Assembly: GCA_003141895.1 (NCBI GenBank)
Contig: PLNT01000026.1
Span: 1-64,000 of the forward strand
Length of the DNA stretch: 64,000 bases
Source of the DNA: Bacteroidales bacterium
GTDB taxonomy: Bacteria > Bacteroidota > Bacteroidia > Bacteroidales > VadinHA17
Reading direction: 5' to 3'
In this document: positions 26,427 to 34,083 of the stretch, piece by piece
Position numbering within the stretch: position 1 is the stretch's first letter
Layout: each line of letters opens with the position of its first letter
Notes under the pieces: generated by a model
What the model saw: only the letters and a program-made list of their open reading frames with translations
The model's database searches: none
Told to the model about the DNA's origin: nothing
Made by a program: the position numbers and the translations under genes

Positions 26427-27461
26427 ATGAAAGCAATGATGCTGACCGGAATCAGGATGATGGAAATGAGGGATATTCCTGAACCGCGGGTTATTAATCC
26501 GAATGATGTTAAAATTAAGATGTCTGTTCTGGGAATCTGCGGATCGGATATACACTATTATACCCAGGGGCAGATAGGATCACAGAAGGTTCAATATCCA
26601 TTTACTGTGGGGCATGAAGGAGCCGGTGTCGTTGTTGAAACGGGTAAATCAGTCAAAAGAGTAAAAACGGGCGATCATATTGCAATTGATCCGGCAATGC
26701 CGTGCTGGGAGTGTGATCAATGTCTTTCAGGCAGGCATCATACTTGCCGTAAACTTCGTTTTCTTGGTTGTCCGGGGCAGGCAGAAGGATGTCTTATGGA
26801 ATATATTGTAATGCCTGAAGAAAGCTGCTTCCAGCTCACAGGAAAACTTACTTTTGATAATGGATCTATCTCCGAACCTCTTGCTATAGGGGTGTACGCC
26901 GTAAAAAAAGCGGGGAATATAAAAGGGATTAACATTGGCATATTCGGATACGGGCCGATAGGGATGAGCACAATGCTCGCCTTAAAGGTTAGTGATGCCA
27001 ATAATATCTATATAACTGATTTAATAGACGAACGCCTGTCAATAGCCGCAAAAGAAGGTGCAGTTTTATGCGCAAATCCTCTGAAAGAAAATATTCAGGA
27101 AAAAATCAGGCAGATAGAACCGTTGGGTCTCGATCTGGTTTTTGAATGTTGCGGAAAGCAGGAAGCTTTTGATCAGGCTATTGAAATACTGAAACCAGGA
27201 GGGAGCCTAATTGTTATCGGGATCCCTGAATTTGATAACTGGTCGATGAATGTTGAATTAACCAGACGGAAAGAAATTTCTCTTCAATTCATTAGAAGAC
27301 AGGTGGATTGCGTTGAAGACACACTTGAAATGATGAAAAACGGATCTATCTCTATTGATAACATGGTAACACATCGTTTCCCTTTCGAAAAAACTAAAGA
27401 GGCTTTTGATCTTGTTGCCGGCTATAATGACGGGGTCATGAAAGCAATGATAGATTTCTAG
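26427..27461 (+). CDS. Zinc-dependent polyol (sorbitol/L-iditol-type) dehydrogenase
   Basis: This 344-residue MDR dehydrogenase has a catalytic zinc site at Cys38 (GICGSDIHYY) and His63-Glu64 (VGHEGAG). A structural zinc site is formed by Cys93, Cys96, Cys99 and Cys107 (CWECDQC then HHTC). FGYGPIGMSTMLAL is the NAD-binding turn. The HYY after the catalytic cysteine and CGKQEAFDQAIEIL are typical of sorbitol and xylitol dehydrogenases. It would oxidise a polyol to a ketose with NAD. The divergent PfkB kinase shares its upstream region, so a sorbitol-to-fructose-phosphate route is a reasonable inference. Confidence 0.88.
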   Translation: MKAMMLTGIRMMEMRDIPEPRVINPNDVKIKMSVLGICGSDIHYYTQGQIGSQKVQYPFTVGHEGAGVVVETGKSVKRVKTGDHIAIDPAMPCWECDQCLSGRHHTCRKLRFLGCPGQAEGCLMEYIVMPEESCFQLTGKLTFDNGSISEPLAIGVYAVKKAGNIKGINIGIFGYGPIGMSTMLALKVSDANNIYITDLIDERLSIAAKEGAVLCANPLKENIQEKIRQIEPLGLDLVFECCGKQEAFDQAIEILKPGGSLIVIGIPEFDNWSMNVELTRRKEISLQFIRRQVDCVEDTLEMMKNGSISIDNMVTHRFPFEKTKEAFDLVAGYNDGVMKAMIDF

Positions 27462-27546
27462 TAATCCTCCTTCCAAACTACGAAGAAATCCATGATACTG
27501 CAACTATGATAAGGAGTTTAGCCTTCCAAAACTTCATGACAACTTC

Positions 27547-27702
27547 GGGGGATTCCTCATTTCGCTTCGCTTCATTCGGAATGACATTAATTAATGGTTA
27601 TAAAAGGGGGTAGAGTTGGCGATTTGCTGAGCAAATCGCCAACTCTACCCCCTTTTACCACCACCAAATGATCTGTCATCCTGAGCGTAGCGAAGGATCT
27701 CC
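27547..27702. repeat. Composite repeat: inverted REP arms around a 55-bp palindrome (copy 1)
   Basis: The left arm (27547-27585, reading GGATTCCTCATTTCGCTTCG onward) and right arm (27674-27702, TGTCATCCTGAGCGTAGCGA onward) are inverted relatives. Between them 27602-27628 and 27630-27656 form a perfect 27-bp inverted repeat around a single G. The element touches the broken 3' end of a DUF5060 fragment. A sister copy is at 53548-53698. Confidence 0.85.
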
Positions 27703-27718
27703 GGGTGGTTTAAACTTA

Positions 27719-28042
27719 ACTTCAGTGTGGTCAATTTAATTGTTGAGGAAGACATATATTCCCAATTACCGGAGGGAGTGTGAAATTTACACACCATTCA
27801 GATCCTCCGTTCCAGAAACCAATTACCGTAATTTCTCTTTTAATGCCATCTTCACCTGTTCCCTTAAAAGTTACTTTTAACAAATCCCCATTTTTTGTCA
27901 AAGGGATATCTTTATATGGATTTGAATAACTTTCCCCTGATCTGAATGAAAGTGTATATACTTCCCATGGATGGATTATTTGACCATTTACCGCAACAAC
28001 TGTCAGTGCTAATATGGTCAGAAAAAGCATTTTGAGTTTCAT
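27719..28042 (-). pseudogene. DUF5060 N-terminal fragment of a secreted glycoside hydrolase
   Basis: The frame opens with a signal peptide (MKLKMLFLTILALTVVAVNG), then HPWEVYTLSFRSGESYSNPY, FKGTGEDGIKREITVIGFWN and SEWCVNFTLPP. This is the DUF5060 immunoglobulin-like domain that precedes DUF4038-type glycoside hydrolase domains. The annotated-looking stop at 27731 comes from a one-base deletion near 27771: the other frame continues GNWEYMSSS, the expected family wording. Coding similarity then ends at the composite repeat. The catalytic part is missing here, but a DUF4038 piece lies at 53755-54380. This is therefore a broken gene rather than a genuine 103-residue protein. Confidence 0.8.
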
Positions 28043-28187
28043 AGACCTAATGTTTATTGGTAATCAATTAATGTATATATCTTATCTGATTATTGTGATT
28101 ATTGTTTGAAAATAATCAATTTTTATTATTCCGTGGTGTCTAAATTACTCCTAAATTAGGATCAACTTAAACCCGGGGAGGAATTAT

Positions 28188-29570
28188 ATGAAATCCACAT
28201 CCAGATACATTCAATTTATATTTTTTTTACTAGTCATTAGCTTAACATTTATTACTAATGCGTCGGCTACCATTGTCGTTTATCCTGCACCTCCGGGATT
28301 AAAAACCAGCTCTGACTTTACATTGAAAGCTAATGACACTCCGGTTTGGATTGAGAAGATCGGCAGCATAATGAAAGCTTTCAGTTACAGCTTATATTCA
28401 GGAAGGGAAATGGAGGATCTGAATGTCGCTAATTTTTCGTGTTCAGGTATTGTAACTATACGAATCAGTACAGCAGCTAAGATCAATTCATTTGTGATCC
28501 GTCCGAAAAGCCTCAAAATACAGGCTACTGTAAAAGGTAATGAACTCATTTTTACAATTCCTGGTCCGCAGAAGCTCTATATCGAAATAAACGGACTGCC
28601 TCATCTGGCTGTTTTTGCGAATCCGATGGAAATCAACGCTCCAAAAAAGGGTGATCGTGATGTTATATATTTTGGTCCGGGAACATATTCTCAGGATTCT
28701 GTTGACCTTAATAGTAACCAGACATTATATATTGCAGGAGGAGCAGTTTTAAAAGCAAATATAAGGGGAAGGAATCTCCATAACGTAAAAATTTCAGGTC
28801 GTGGAATTCTGCAGGGAAATGTAGAAATATCAGGTACAACAGATCTCGAGGTCAGTGGTATTTTTATCCGCAATACAAAAGGATGGACTAACACACTGAC
28901 TGACTGTCACAATTGTACATATACTAATGTGAAGATATTCAGCTACGAAGCCATCTATTCAGTTGATGGTATTGATGTTGTTTCATGTACTGATTTCAAA
29001 ATCGACGACTGCTTCATGCGCTGCCGCGATGACTGTGTCGCAATCAAATCAGATGACAGAAGTCTTCATACAGATTCGATATTTGTATCACGCTGTGTAA
29101 TGGTTGGCTGGGCATGCAGCGATGGTGTAACATTAGGTTTCGAGTTGAATGGAAGAACCGTTGAAAACATTTTTGTAACAGATTGTGACATTCTCTATGC
29201 AAGAGGTGGAGGAAGGACTGAAGGTCACTCAGGATTCAGTATTGTATGTGATGGACCTGCCCAGGTACAAAATGTACATTTTGAAGATATCAGAATTGAA
29301 GAAAATGTTGAATTTAAAAACCTCGAGTTTATAGTTACTGACGGAACTCTTTATGGTACAGACCCTCCGGGACATATAAAAGGTGTATTTCTCAAAAACA
29401 TTCAATGGGAGAATCCGGGTAAGCCATTTATACTCTCTGGCTTCTCTCATGATAACCTGGTAGAAGACATTACTTTTGATCACTGCACCGTGGGTGGAAA
29501 AGTTCTCACTAGCACAACTGATGCCGATTTCCGGGTTAATTCATTTACAAAAAATATCAGATTTAAATGA
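28188..29570 (+). CDS. Secreted GH28-like parallel beta-helix glycosidase
   Basis: This 460-residue protein has a signal peptide (hydrophobic IQFIFFLLVISLTFI, then NASA). A beta-sandwich-like N-terminal region leads to FGPGTYSQDSVDLNSNQTLYIAGG and right-handed beta-helix coils. Active-site wording of the polygalacturonase family is present as DGIDVVSC (Asp260) and CRDDCVAIKSDD (Asp281-Asp282). The usual G-H-G motif is less clear. It probably cleaves a uronic-acid-rich or galactose-containing polysaccharide in the periplasm or outside the cell. GGGGAGGAATTATATG places a strong Shine-Dalgarno sequence at the start, unusual in this window. It is followed by exported RraA-like and enolase-superfamily genes. 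Confidence 0.8.
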   Translation: MKSTSRYIQFIFFLLVISLTFITNASATIVVYPAPPGLKTSSDFTLKANDTPVWIEKIGSIMKAFSYSLYSGREMEDLNVANFSCSGIVTIRISTAAKINSFVIRPKSLKIQATVKGNELIFTIPGPQKLYIEINGLPHLAVFANPMEINAPKKGDRDVIYFGPGTYSQDSVDLNSNQTLYIAGGAVLKANIRGRNLHNVKISGRGILQGNVEISGTTDLEVSGIFIRNTKGWTNTLTDCHNCTYTNVKIFSYEAIYSVDGIDVVSCTDFKIDDCFMRCRDDCVAIKSDDRSLHTDSIFVSRCVMVGWACSDGVTLGFELNGRTVENIFVTDCDILYARGGGRTEGHSGFSIVCDGPAQVQNVHFEDIRIEENVEFKNLEFIVTDGTLYGTDPPGHIKGVFLKNIQWENPGKPFILSGFSHDNLVEDITFDHCTVGGKVLTSTTDADFRVNSFTKNIRFK

Positions 29571-29646
29571 GTTATTTCATATTCGTCAGAAAGTATACTC
29601 AATAATATTAAATATCAAATTCTGTAAATAATTTAAAACCTGGGAC

Positions 29647-30579
29647 ATGTGTAAAAAAATCCTCCTTTCTTCACTTTTTATTTTAGCTGGCTATTTTTTA
29701 TTTGGCCAGAATGTCGGTTCCTCACCAGAATATATTAAGGCTTTGACCTCCGAATGGAAAGGTGAGAGATTTCCCGACGGAAGACCTAAAGTCTCAGATG
29801 CAATTCTCGAAAGACTTAAGAAAATCTCGATTGAAGAAGCATGGGGCGTTTTGCGTAATAAAGGATTTCAGAACCAGTTCGAAGGTGACTGGACCATTAT
29901 TCATCCTGACGAAGTTATGACCGGGCGTGTCGTAACAGCTCAGTATATGCCGCTGCGACCCGATCTGGAGAAAGTGATCAAGGAACAGGGAAAGATTGAA
30001 AACAGGTCACAACATGGTGCAACCAATTCATGGCCAATAGATATTCTTACAACAGGAGATGTTTATGTAGCTGATTCCTATGGAAAAGTTGCTGATGGTA
30101 CATTAATAGGCGATAATCTTGGTAATTCGATATATGCCAAATCACAAAAAGGCGTAATTTTCTATGGATCAGTAAGAGATCAGGAAGGGCTTAATGAGAT
30201 TAAAGGATTTAACGGGTGGATTAAAGGAGAAGATCCTTCTTACATTCAACAGATGATACTTACTTCTATTAATGCACCGATCAGGATAGGACGCGCAACT
30301 GTGTTGCCCGGAGATGTAGTTCTTGCAAAAAAATATGGTATCATTTTCATACCCGCCTATCTGGTTGAAGAACTGGTACTAACGTCAGAATTTACAGAGC
30401 TTCGCGATCAGTTCGGTCACCAGCGTCTAAGGGAAAAGAAATATCTTGCAGGACAGATTGACAGTGAATGGACAGAAGATATCAAAAAAGATTTTCTCAA
30501 TTGGTTGAATAATTACCCCGGCAAACTACCCATGTCAAAAGAAGAACTCGACAAATATCTTAAGGAAAGAAACTATTGA
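29647..30579 (+). CDS. Exported RraA-family protein (keto-acid aldolase/lyase-like)
   Basis: This 310-residue protein has a signal peptide (MCKKILLSSLFILAGYFLFG). The core (~75-265) matches the RraA/HMG-aldolase fold: MTGRVVTAQYMP, DVYVADSYGK, and the signature GDNLGNSIYAKSQKGVIFYG followed by SVRD, the metal and pyruvate-enolate site. ATVLPGDVVLAKKYGIIFIPA is the second conserved strand pair. Known relatives cleave 4-hydroxy-4-methyl-2-oxoglutarate or decarboxylate oxaloacetate, or inhibit RNase E, all in the cytoplasm. Export argues against the RNase E role and for a periplasmic keto-acid lyase. Its neighbours are an exported dehydratase-like enzyme and GH28. Confidence 0.85.
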   Translation: MCKKILLSSLFILAGYFLFGQNVGSSPEYIKALTSEWKGERFPDGRPKVSDAILERLKKISIEEAWGVLRNKGFQNQFEGDWTIIHPDEVMTGRVVTAQYMPLRPDLEKVIKEQGKIENRSQHGATNSWPIDILTTGDVYVADSYGKVADGTLIGDNLGNSIYAKSQKGVIFYGSVRDQEGLNEIKGFNGWIKGEDPSYIQQMILTSINAPIRIGRATVLPGDVVLAKKYGIIFIPAYLVEELVLTSEFTELRDQFGHQRLREKKYLAGQIDSEWTEDIKKDFLNWLNNYPGKLPMSKEELDKYLKERNY

Positions 30580-30587
30580 GAAAAAAT

Positions 30588-30672
30588 GCCACCAAGGCTC
30601 TAAGGCACTAAGCTGCACCAAGTAGAAATGCTATTTTCCTGGTGATTCTTAGTGTCTTTGTGTCTTGGTGGC
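30588..30672. repeat. Inverted repeat GCCACCAAG...CTTGGTGGC, copy B
   Basis: GCCACCAAGGCTCTAAGGCA opens the left arm and the right arm closes with TGTCTTTGTGTCTTGGTGGC. The stem pairs imperfectly over about 25 bases. It lies between the RraA-like and enolase-superfamily genes. Confidence 0.7.
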
Positions 30673-30793
30673 AATAAATTTCTTTTAAGTCACATTATAA
30701 ATCAACACGAAAATGAAAAGCATTTTAAAGCAAATATCAGATAATACAAGAAAAAAGGAAAAATCCTACTCAGAAGCTATTAAAGAAGAAATT

Positions 30794-32203
30794 ATGAATC
30801 CTTCAACTTCAAAAGACCGCAGGAGTTTTCTGAAAAAAGCAGCATTTGGAGGAATCGCTCTTGGAGGATTGATGCATTTATCTTTTGAAGATACAATTGC
30901 TCAGACTACATCAAATGTTCAAAGGTCTTCAAACCCATCAGATCTTAAAATTACTGATATGCGTTATGCTTTAACTGCAGTAATGGGAGGAACCGCCATC
31001 ATTCGTATTGATACTAATCAGGGCATATACGGATTAGGTGAAGTCAGGGACGGAGCTGATCCGCGGTATGCATTAATGTTAAAAAGCAGGATACTGGGAT
31101 TAAATCCATGTAATGTGGAACTGATATTTAAGATCATCAGGCAATTCGGAGGGCAGAGCCGTCAGGCAGGTGGTGTGTGTGCCGTTGAAATGGCACTTTG
31201 GGATTTATGCGGAAAAGCTTACGGAGTTCCGGTGTGGCAGTTATTAGGCGGACGATATCGTGATAAAATTAGATTATATGCCGATACCCCTGAAGCAAAA
31301 TCGCCTGAAGAACAAAAAAAACTTATCAAATATCGTACTGAGGATCAGGGCTACACCTGGCTAAAAATGGATCTATCTGTTTCAGAACTAATTAATATCC
31401 CGGGAACTTTAGTGAATCAGAAGTACTGGATGGAAAACGGTGACCTTAAACAATGGCAGGGTGGATTTATGTCATACGAAAACACAAAACATCCCTTTAC
31501 ACAGATTCAAATTACAGATAAGGGTCTGGAAGAACTGGCCAGAATAGTAGAAAATATACGTAATCTGATAGGGTATGATATTCCGATTTCTACAGATCAT
31601 TACGGCCATTTTGATTTAAACAATGGAATCCGTCTGGGAAGAGCGCTCGAAAAATACAGATTAGCATGGATGGAAGACATTATATCGTGGGAATTGACTG
31701 ATCAGTGGAAAACTATGTCTGATGCGTTGGAGACGCCATTACTCACAGGGGAAGATATTTACCTGCTCAAAAACTTTAAACCACTTCTTGATATTCATGC
31801 AATTGACATTGCTCATCCTGATCTGGCTACATCTGGTGGTATCCTGGAGACAAAAAGAATTGGTGATTATGCCGAAGAGCTGGGCATTGCAATGGCTATC
31901 CATCAGGCCGGAACCCCGGTTTCATTTATGGCCGATGTGCATTGTGCTGCAGCTACTCAAAACTTTTTAGTCTGTGAGCATCACAGTGTTGATGTGTCAT
32001 GGTGGGAAGATCTTGTCAAAACAACTGATGGCAGACAATTGATTACCAAAGGATTTGCTACCGTGCCTTTATCGGCTCCAGGACTAGGAATTGAGCTTAA
32101 TGATGATGAAGTTAAGAAACATATAAGCCCTAAGGCAAACGGATATTTTGAGCCGACTCCAGAATGGAATGAAAAGAGATCACACGACAGGCTGTGGAGC
32201 TAG
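30794..32203 (+). CDS. Tat-exported enolase-superfamily (mandelate racemase/dehydratase-like) enzyme
   Basis: A frame start exists at 30713, but ATG at 30794 gives a compact Tat signal: KDRRSFLKKAAFGGIALGG. The enolase fold follows, with an N-terminal capping domain (~45-165) and a barrel. Metal ligands are visible as the Asp in STDHYG, Glu in WMEDII and Glu in LTGEDIY. A catalytic His lies in MAIHQAG, and the C-terminal EHHSVDVSWWEDL resembles acid-sugar dehydratases. It probably dehydrates a sugar acid to a 2-keto-3-deoxy acid. Periplasmic location via Tat is unusual for the superfamily. Pairing with an exported RraA-type lyase suggests the two act in sequence. The precise substrate is unknown. 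Confidence 0.83.
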   Translation: MNPSTSKDRRSFLKKAAFGGIALGGLMHLSFEDTIAQTTSNVQRSSNPSDLKITDMRYALTAVMGGTAIIRIDTNQGIYGLGEVRDGADPRYALMLKSRILGLNPCNVELIFKIIRQFGGQSRQAGGVCAVEMALWDLCGKAYGVPVWQLLGGRYRDKIRLYADTPEAKSPEEQKKLIKYRTEDQGYTWLKMDLSVSELINIPGTLVNQKYWMENGDLKQWQGGFMSYENTKHPFTQIQITDKGLEELARIVENIRNLIGYDIPISTDHYGHFDLNNGIRLGRALEKYRLAWMEDIISWELTDQWKTMSDALETPLLTGEDIYLLKNFKPLLDIHAIDIAHPDLATSGGILETKRIGDYAEELGIAMAIHQAGTPVSFMADVHCAAATQNFLVCEHHSVDVSWWEDLVKTTDGRQLITKGFATVPLSAPGLGIELNDDEVKKHISPKANGYFEPTPEWNEKRSHDRLWS

Positions 32204-32253
32204 GTGACAATGTCCGATAAATATTTTTAAGTAAAGCTGCCTACATCTAAAGC

Positions 32254-34083
32254 TTAATAAGTATTCTTAATTGTATCGTAATAAGCTTTCAGGATATACC
32301 AGGCTTTTTTCTTCTCTCCATGCTCTGAAATCAGTCCTTTGCGATTCCACCCTTTTTGATATACCGGGTGCATCCTGCCAGATGAACGATAATCTGCAAG
32401 AAGCCATGGAAAGACTCCGCACAGATTATTCATTGTTCCAAACATTACTATCTGGTCTTTGTAAATCTGTTCCTGATATTCCTCACTCCATGAGGATGCC
32501 TCATCTTTTGGTCCTGAATTATTCCCGTAAAGAGCCTCTCCTCCAAATTCTGTTATCACAATTGGTTTATCCTTGATAGCTAAATTCCACTTTATATCCC
32601 CGGGCTGCCCCTGCCAGGGAACATACCATCCCAGATACTCATTTAAAGAAATCAAATCAAGATGACGATAAAGTGTGTCCCATACATTTAAGATATTATT
32701 ACTGTAGTGCTCATCATTAATAACAGAAGTAATAATCCTGGTTGAGTCCAAATACCTGCAATTATCTGTAATGTTAATTAATGCCTTATCCCGGGAGGGA
32801 GAAGAGTTCGTTTCATTCGAAAGACTCCATACTATAACTCCGCAGCGATTTTTATCCCTGTTCACCATCTCCCTCATCATCAGATCCATTTTATCTGTTA
32901 CCCCGGGAGCAGAAAACTCAATTTGCTGATATACAGGAATCTCGTCCCATACCATAATCCCCAATTTTTCAGCAGATTTAATCATGTTTTCATTGTGTGG
33001 ATAATGAGCCAGACGGATCATGTTACACCCTGTTTCTTTGACCCATTTTAAAAGCAGCAATGCATCTGATTCAGAATAAGCTCGGGCTGCCCTTAAAGGA
33101 TTCTCCTCATGTATGTTAATCCCTTTAAGAAAAACAGGTTTCCCGTTCAGTAGAATCTTTGGTCCTTTTACTTCAATACTTCTGAAGCCAATTGTGTCAA
33201 TAACAGTATCCGTTTCACTCTGTATAATGACTTTATAAAGCTTGGGATTTTCCGGCGTCCATAGTTTAAAGTCTGAACTGAATTTTATCTCAGCCAGCCC
33301 TGAAACGTCTGACCTGGTTTTATAATCAAGATTCAGTTCAGGGATCTTTATTCTGACATTCTGTGAAAGACTGTTCCCATTTAATCTGACCCAGCCAAGA
33401 ACCTCATTGAATGAATGTTTCTTCAATTGGATGAAATAGTCACTGATGAACAACCTGTCTGATACAATCAGGTTTACATCACGTGTTATGCCACCGTAAT
33501 TGAACCAGTCATAGCCGAGACCGGGCACCCCATCCTTAAGCCTCTGGTTATTGACCCTTACAATAATGGTGTTTATGCCTGGCTTAACTAAGTTGCCTAT
33601 TTCGAATTGGAAAGGTGTGAATCCTCCTTCATGAGAACCAATTATATTTCCATTGAGATATACACTGGCCATATAATTTACTGCACCGAAATGCAGAAAC
33701 AGCCTCTTGTTTCCTGTGGGTATGTAATTGAAAGTTTTTTTGTACCAGATAGTCCCTTCATAGTATTTTAGCTCCTGAAGCTGCGTATTAAAATCGCCTG
33801 GTACATTTAAAGCAGGACCTCCTTCGAACGAATATTCGATAAAATCAGTTTTTTTCTCAGGTTTCCTTTCCTGCCATACCTTTCGCCAGTCACCAGCACC
33901 TGTCGGATCAATAATAATCTGCCATTCCCCGTCAAGACTGGTACAATGCCTTGCTGAAACATTAATCATTGCGCTCTGTCCGAATGCTGAATCGGGACCT
34001 GAAAGACCACTATAAATCAAGACCCCTGCAATCACAAGCGATTCAAATAACTTATTTTTCATAGGTCTAGCCGTTCTTATCAT
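32254..34083 (-). CDS. Exported GH2 glycosidase, beta-glucuronidase-like
   Basis: This 609-residue protein has all three GH2 N-terminal domains: the jelly-roll with WYKKTFN and NGNIIGSHEGGFTPF, the immunoglobulin-like domain, and the TIM barrel from ~310. The acid/base is Glu424 (SLSNE) and the nucleophile is Glu512 (ITEFGGE). NEYLGWY (481-487) resembles the NRYFGWY segment of beta-glucuronidases. The start overlaps the stop of the upstream GH97 gene by 4 bases; a later ATG (34062) would give a cleaner signal peptide. It converges on the enolase-superfamily gene 50 bases away. It may release glucuronate or a related residue from oligosaccharides. Confidence 0.9.
   Translation of the reverse strand: MIRTARPMKNKLFESLVIAGVLIYSGLSGPDSAFGQSAMINVSARHCTSLDGEWQIIIDPTGAGDWRKVWQERKPEKKTDFIEYSFEGGPALNVPGDFNTQLQELKYYEGTIWYKKTFNYIPTGNKRLFLHFGAVNYMASVYLNGNIIGSHEGGFTPFQFEIGNLVKPGINTIIVRVNNQRLKDGVPGLGYDWFNYGGITRDVNLIVSDRLFISDYFIQLKKHSFNEVLGWVRLNGNSLSQNVRIKIPELNLDYKTRSDVSGLAEIKFSSDFKLWTPENPKLYKVIIQSETDTVIDTIGFRSIEVKGPKILLNGKPVFLKGINIHEENPLRAARAYSESDALLLLKWVKETGCNMIRLAHYPHNENMIKSAEKLGIMVWDEIPVYQQIEFSAPGVTDKMDLMMREMVNRDKNRCGVIVWSLSNETNSSPSRDKALINITDNCRYLDSTRIITSVINDEHYSNNILNVWDTLYRHLDLISLNEYLGWYVPWQGQPGDIKWNLAIKDKPIVITEFGGEALYGNNSGPKDEASSWSEEYQEQIYKDQIVMFGTMNNLCGVFPWLLADYRSSGRMHPVYQKGWNRKGLISEHGEKKKAWYILKAYYDTIKNTY

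Noticed and set aside
27731-28042. A genuine 103-residue secreted protein
   Set aside because: The last residues come from a frameshift; the other frame restores the DUF5060 wording before the repeat, so it is a broken gene.
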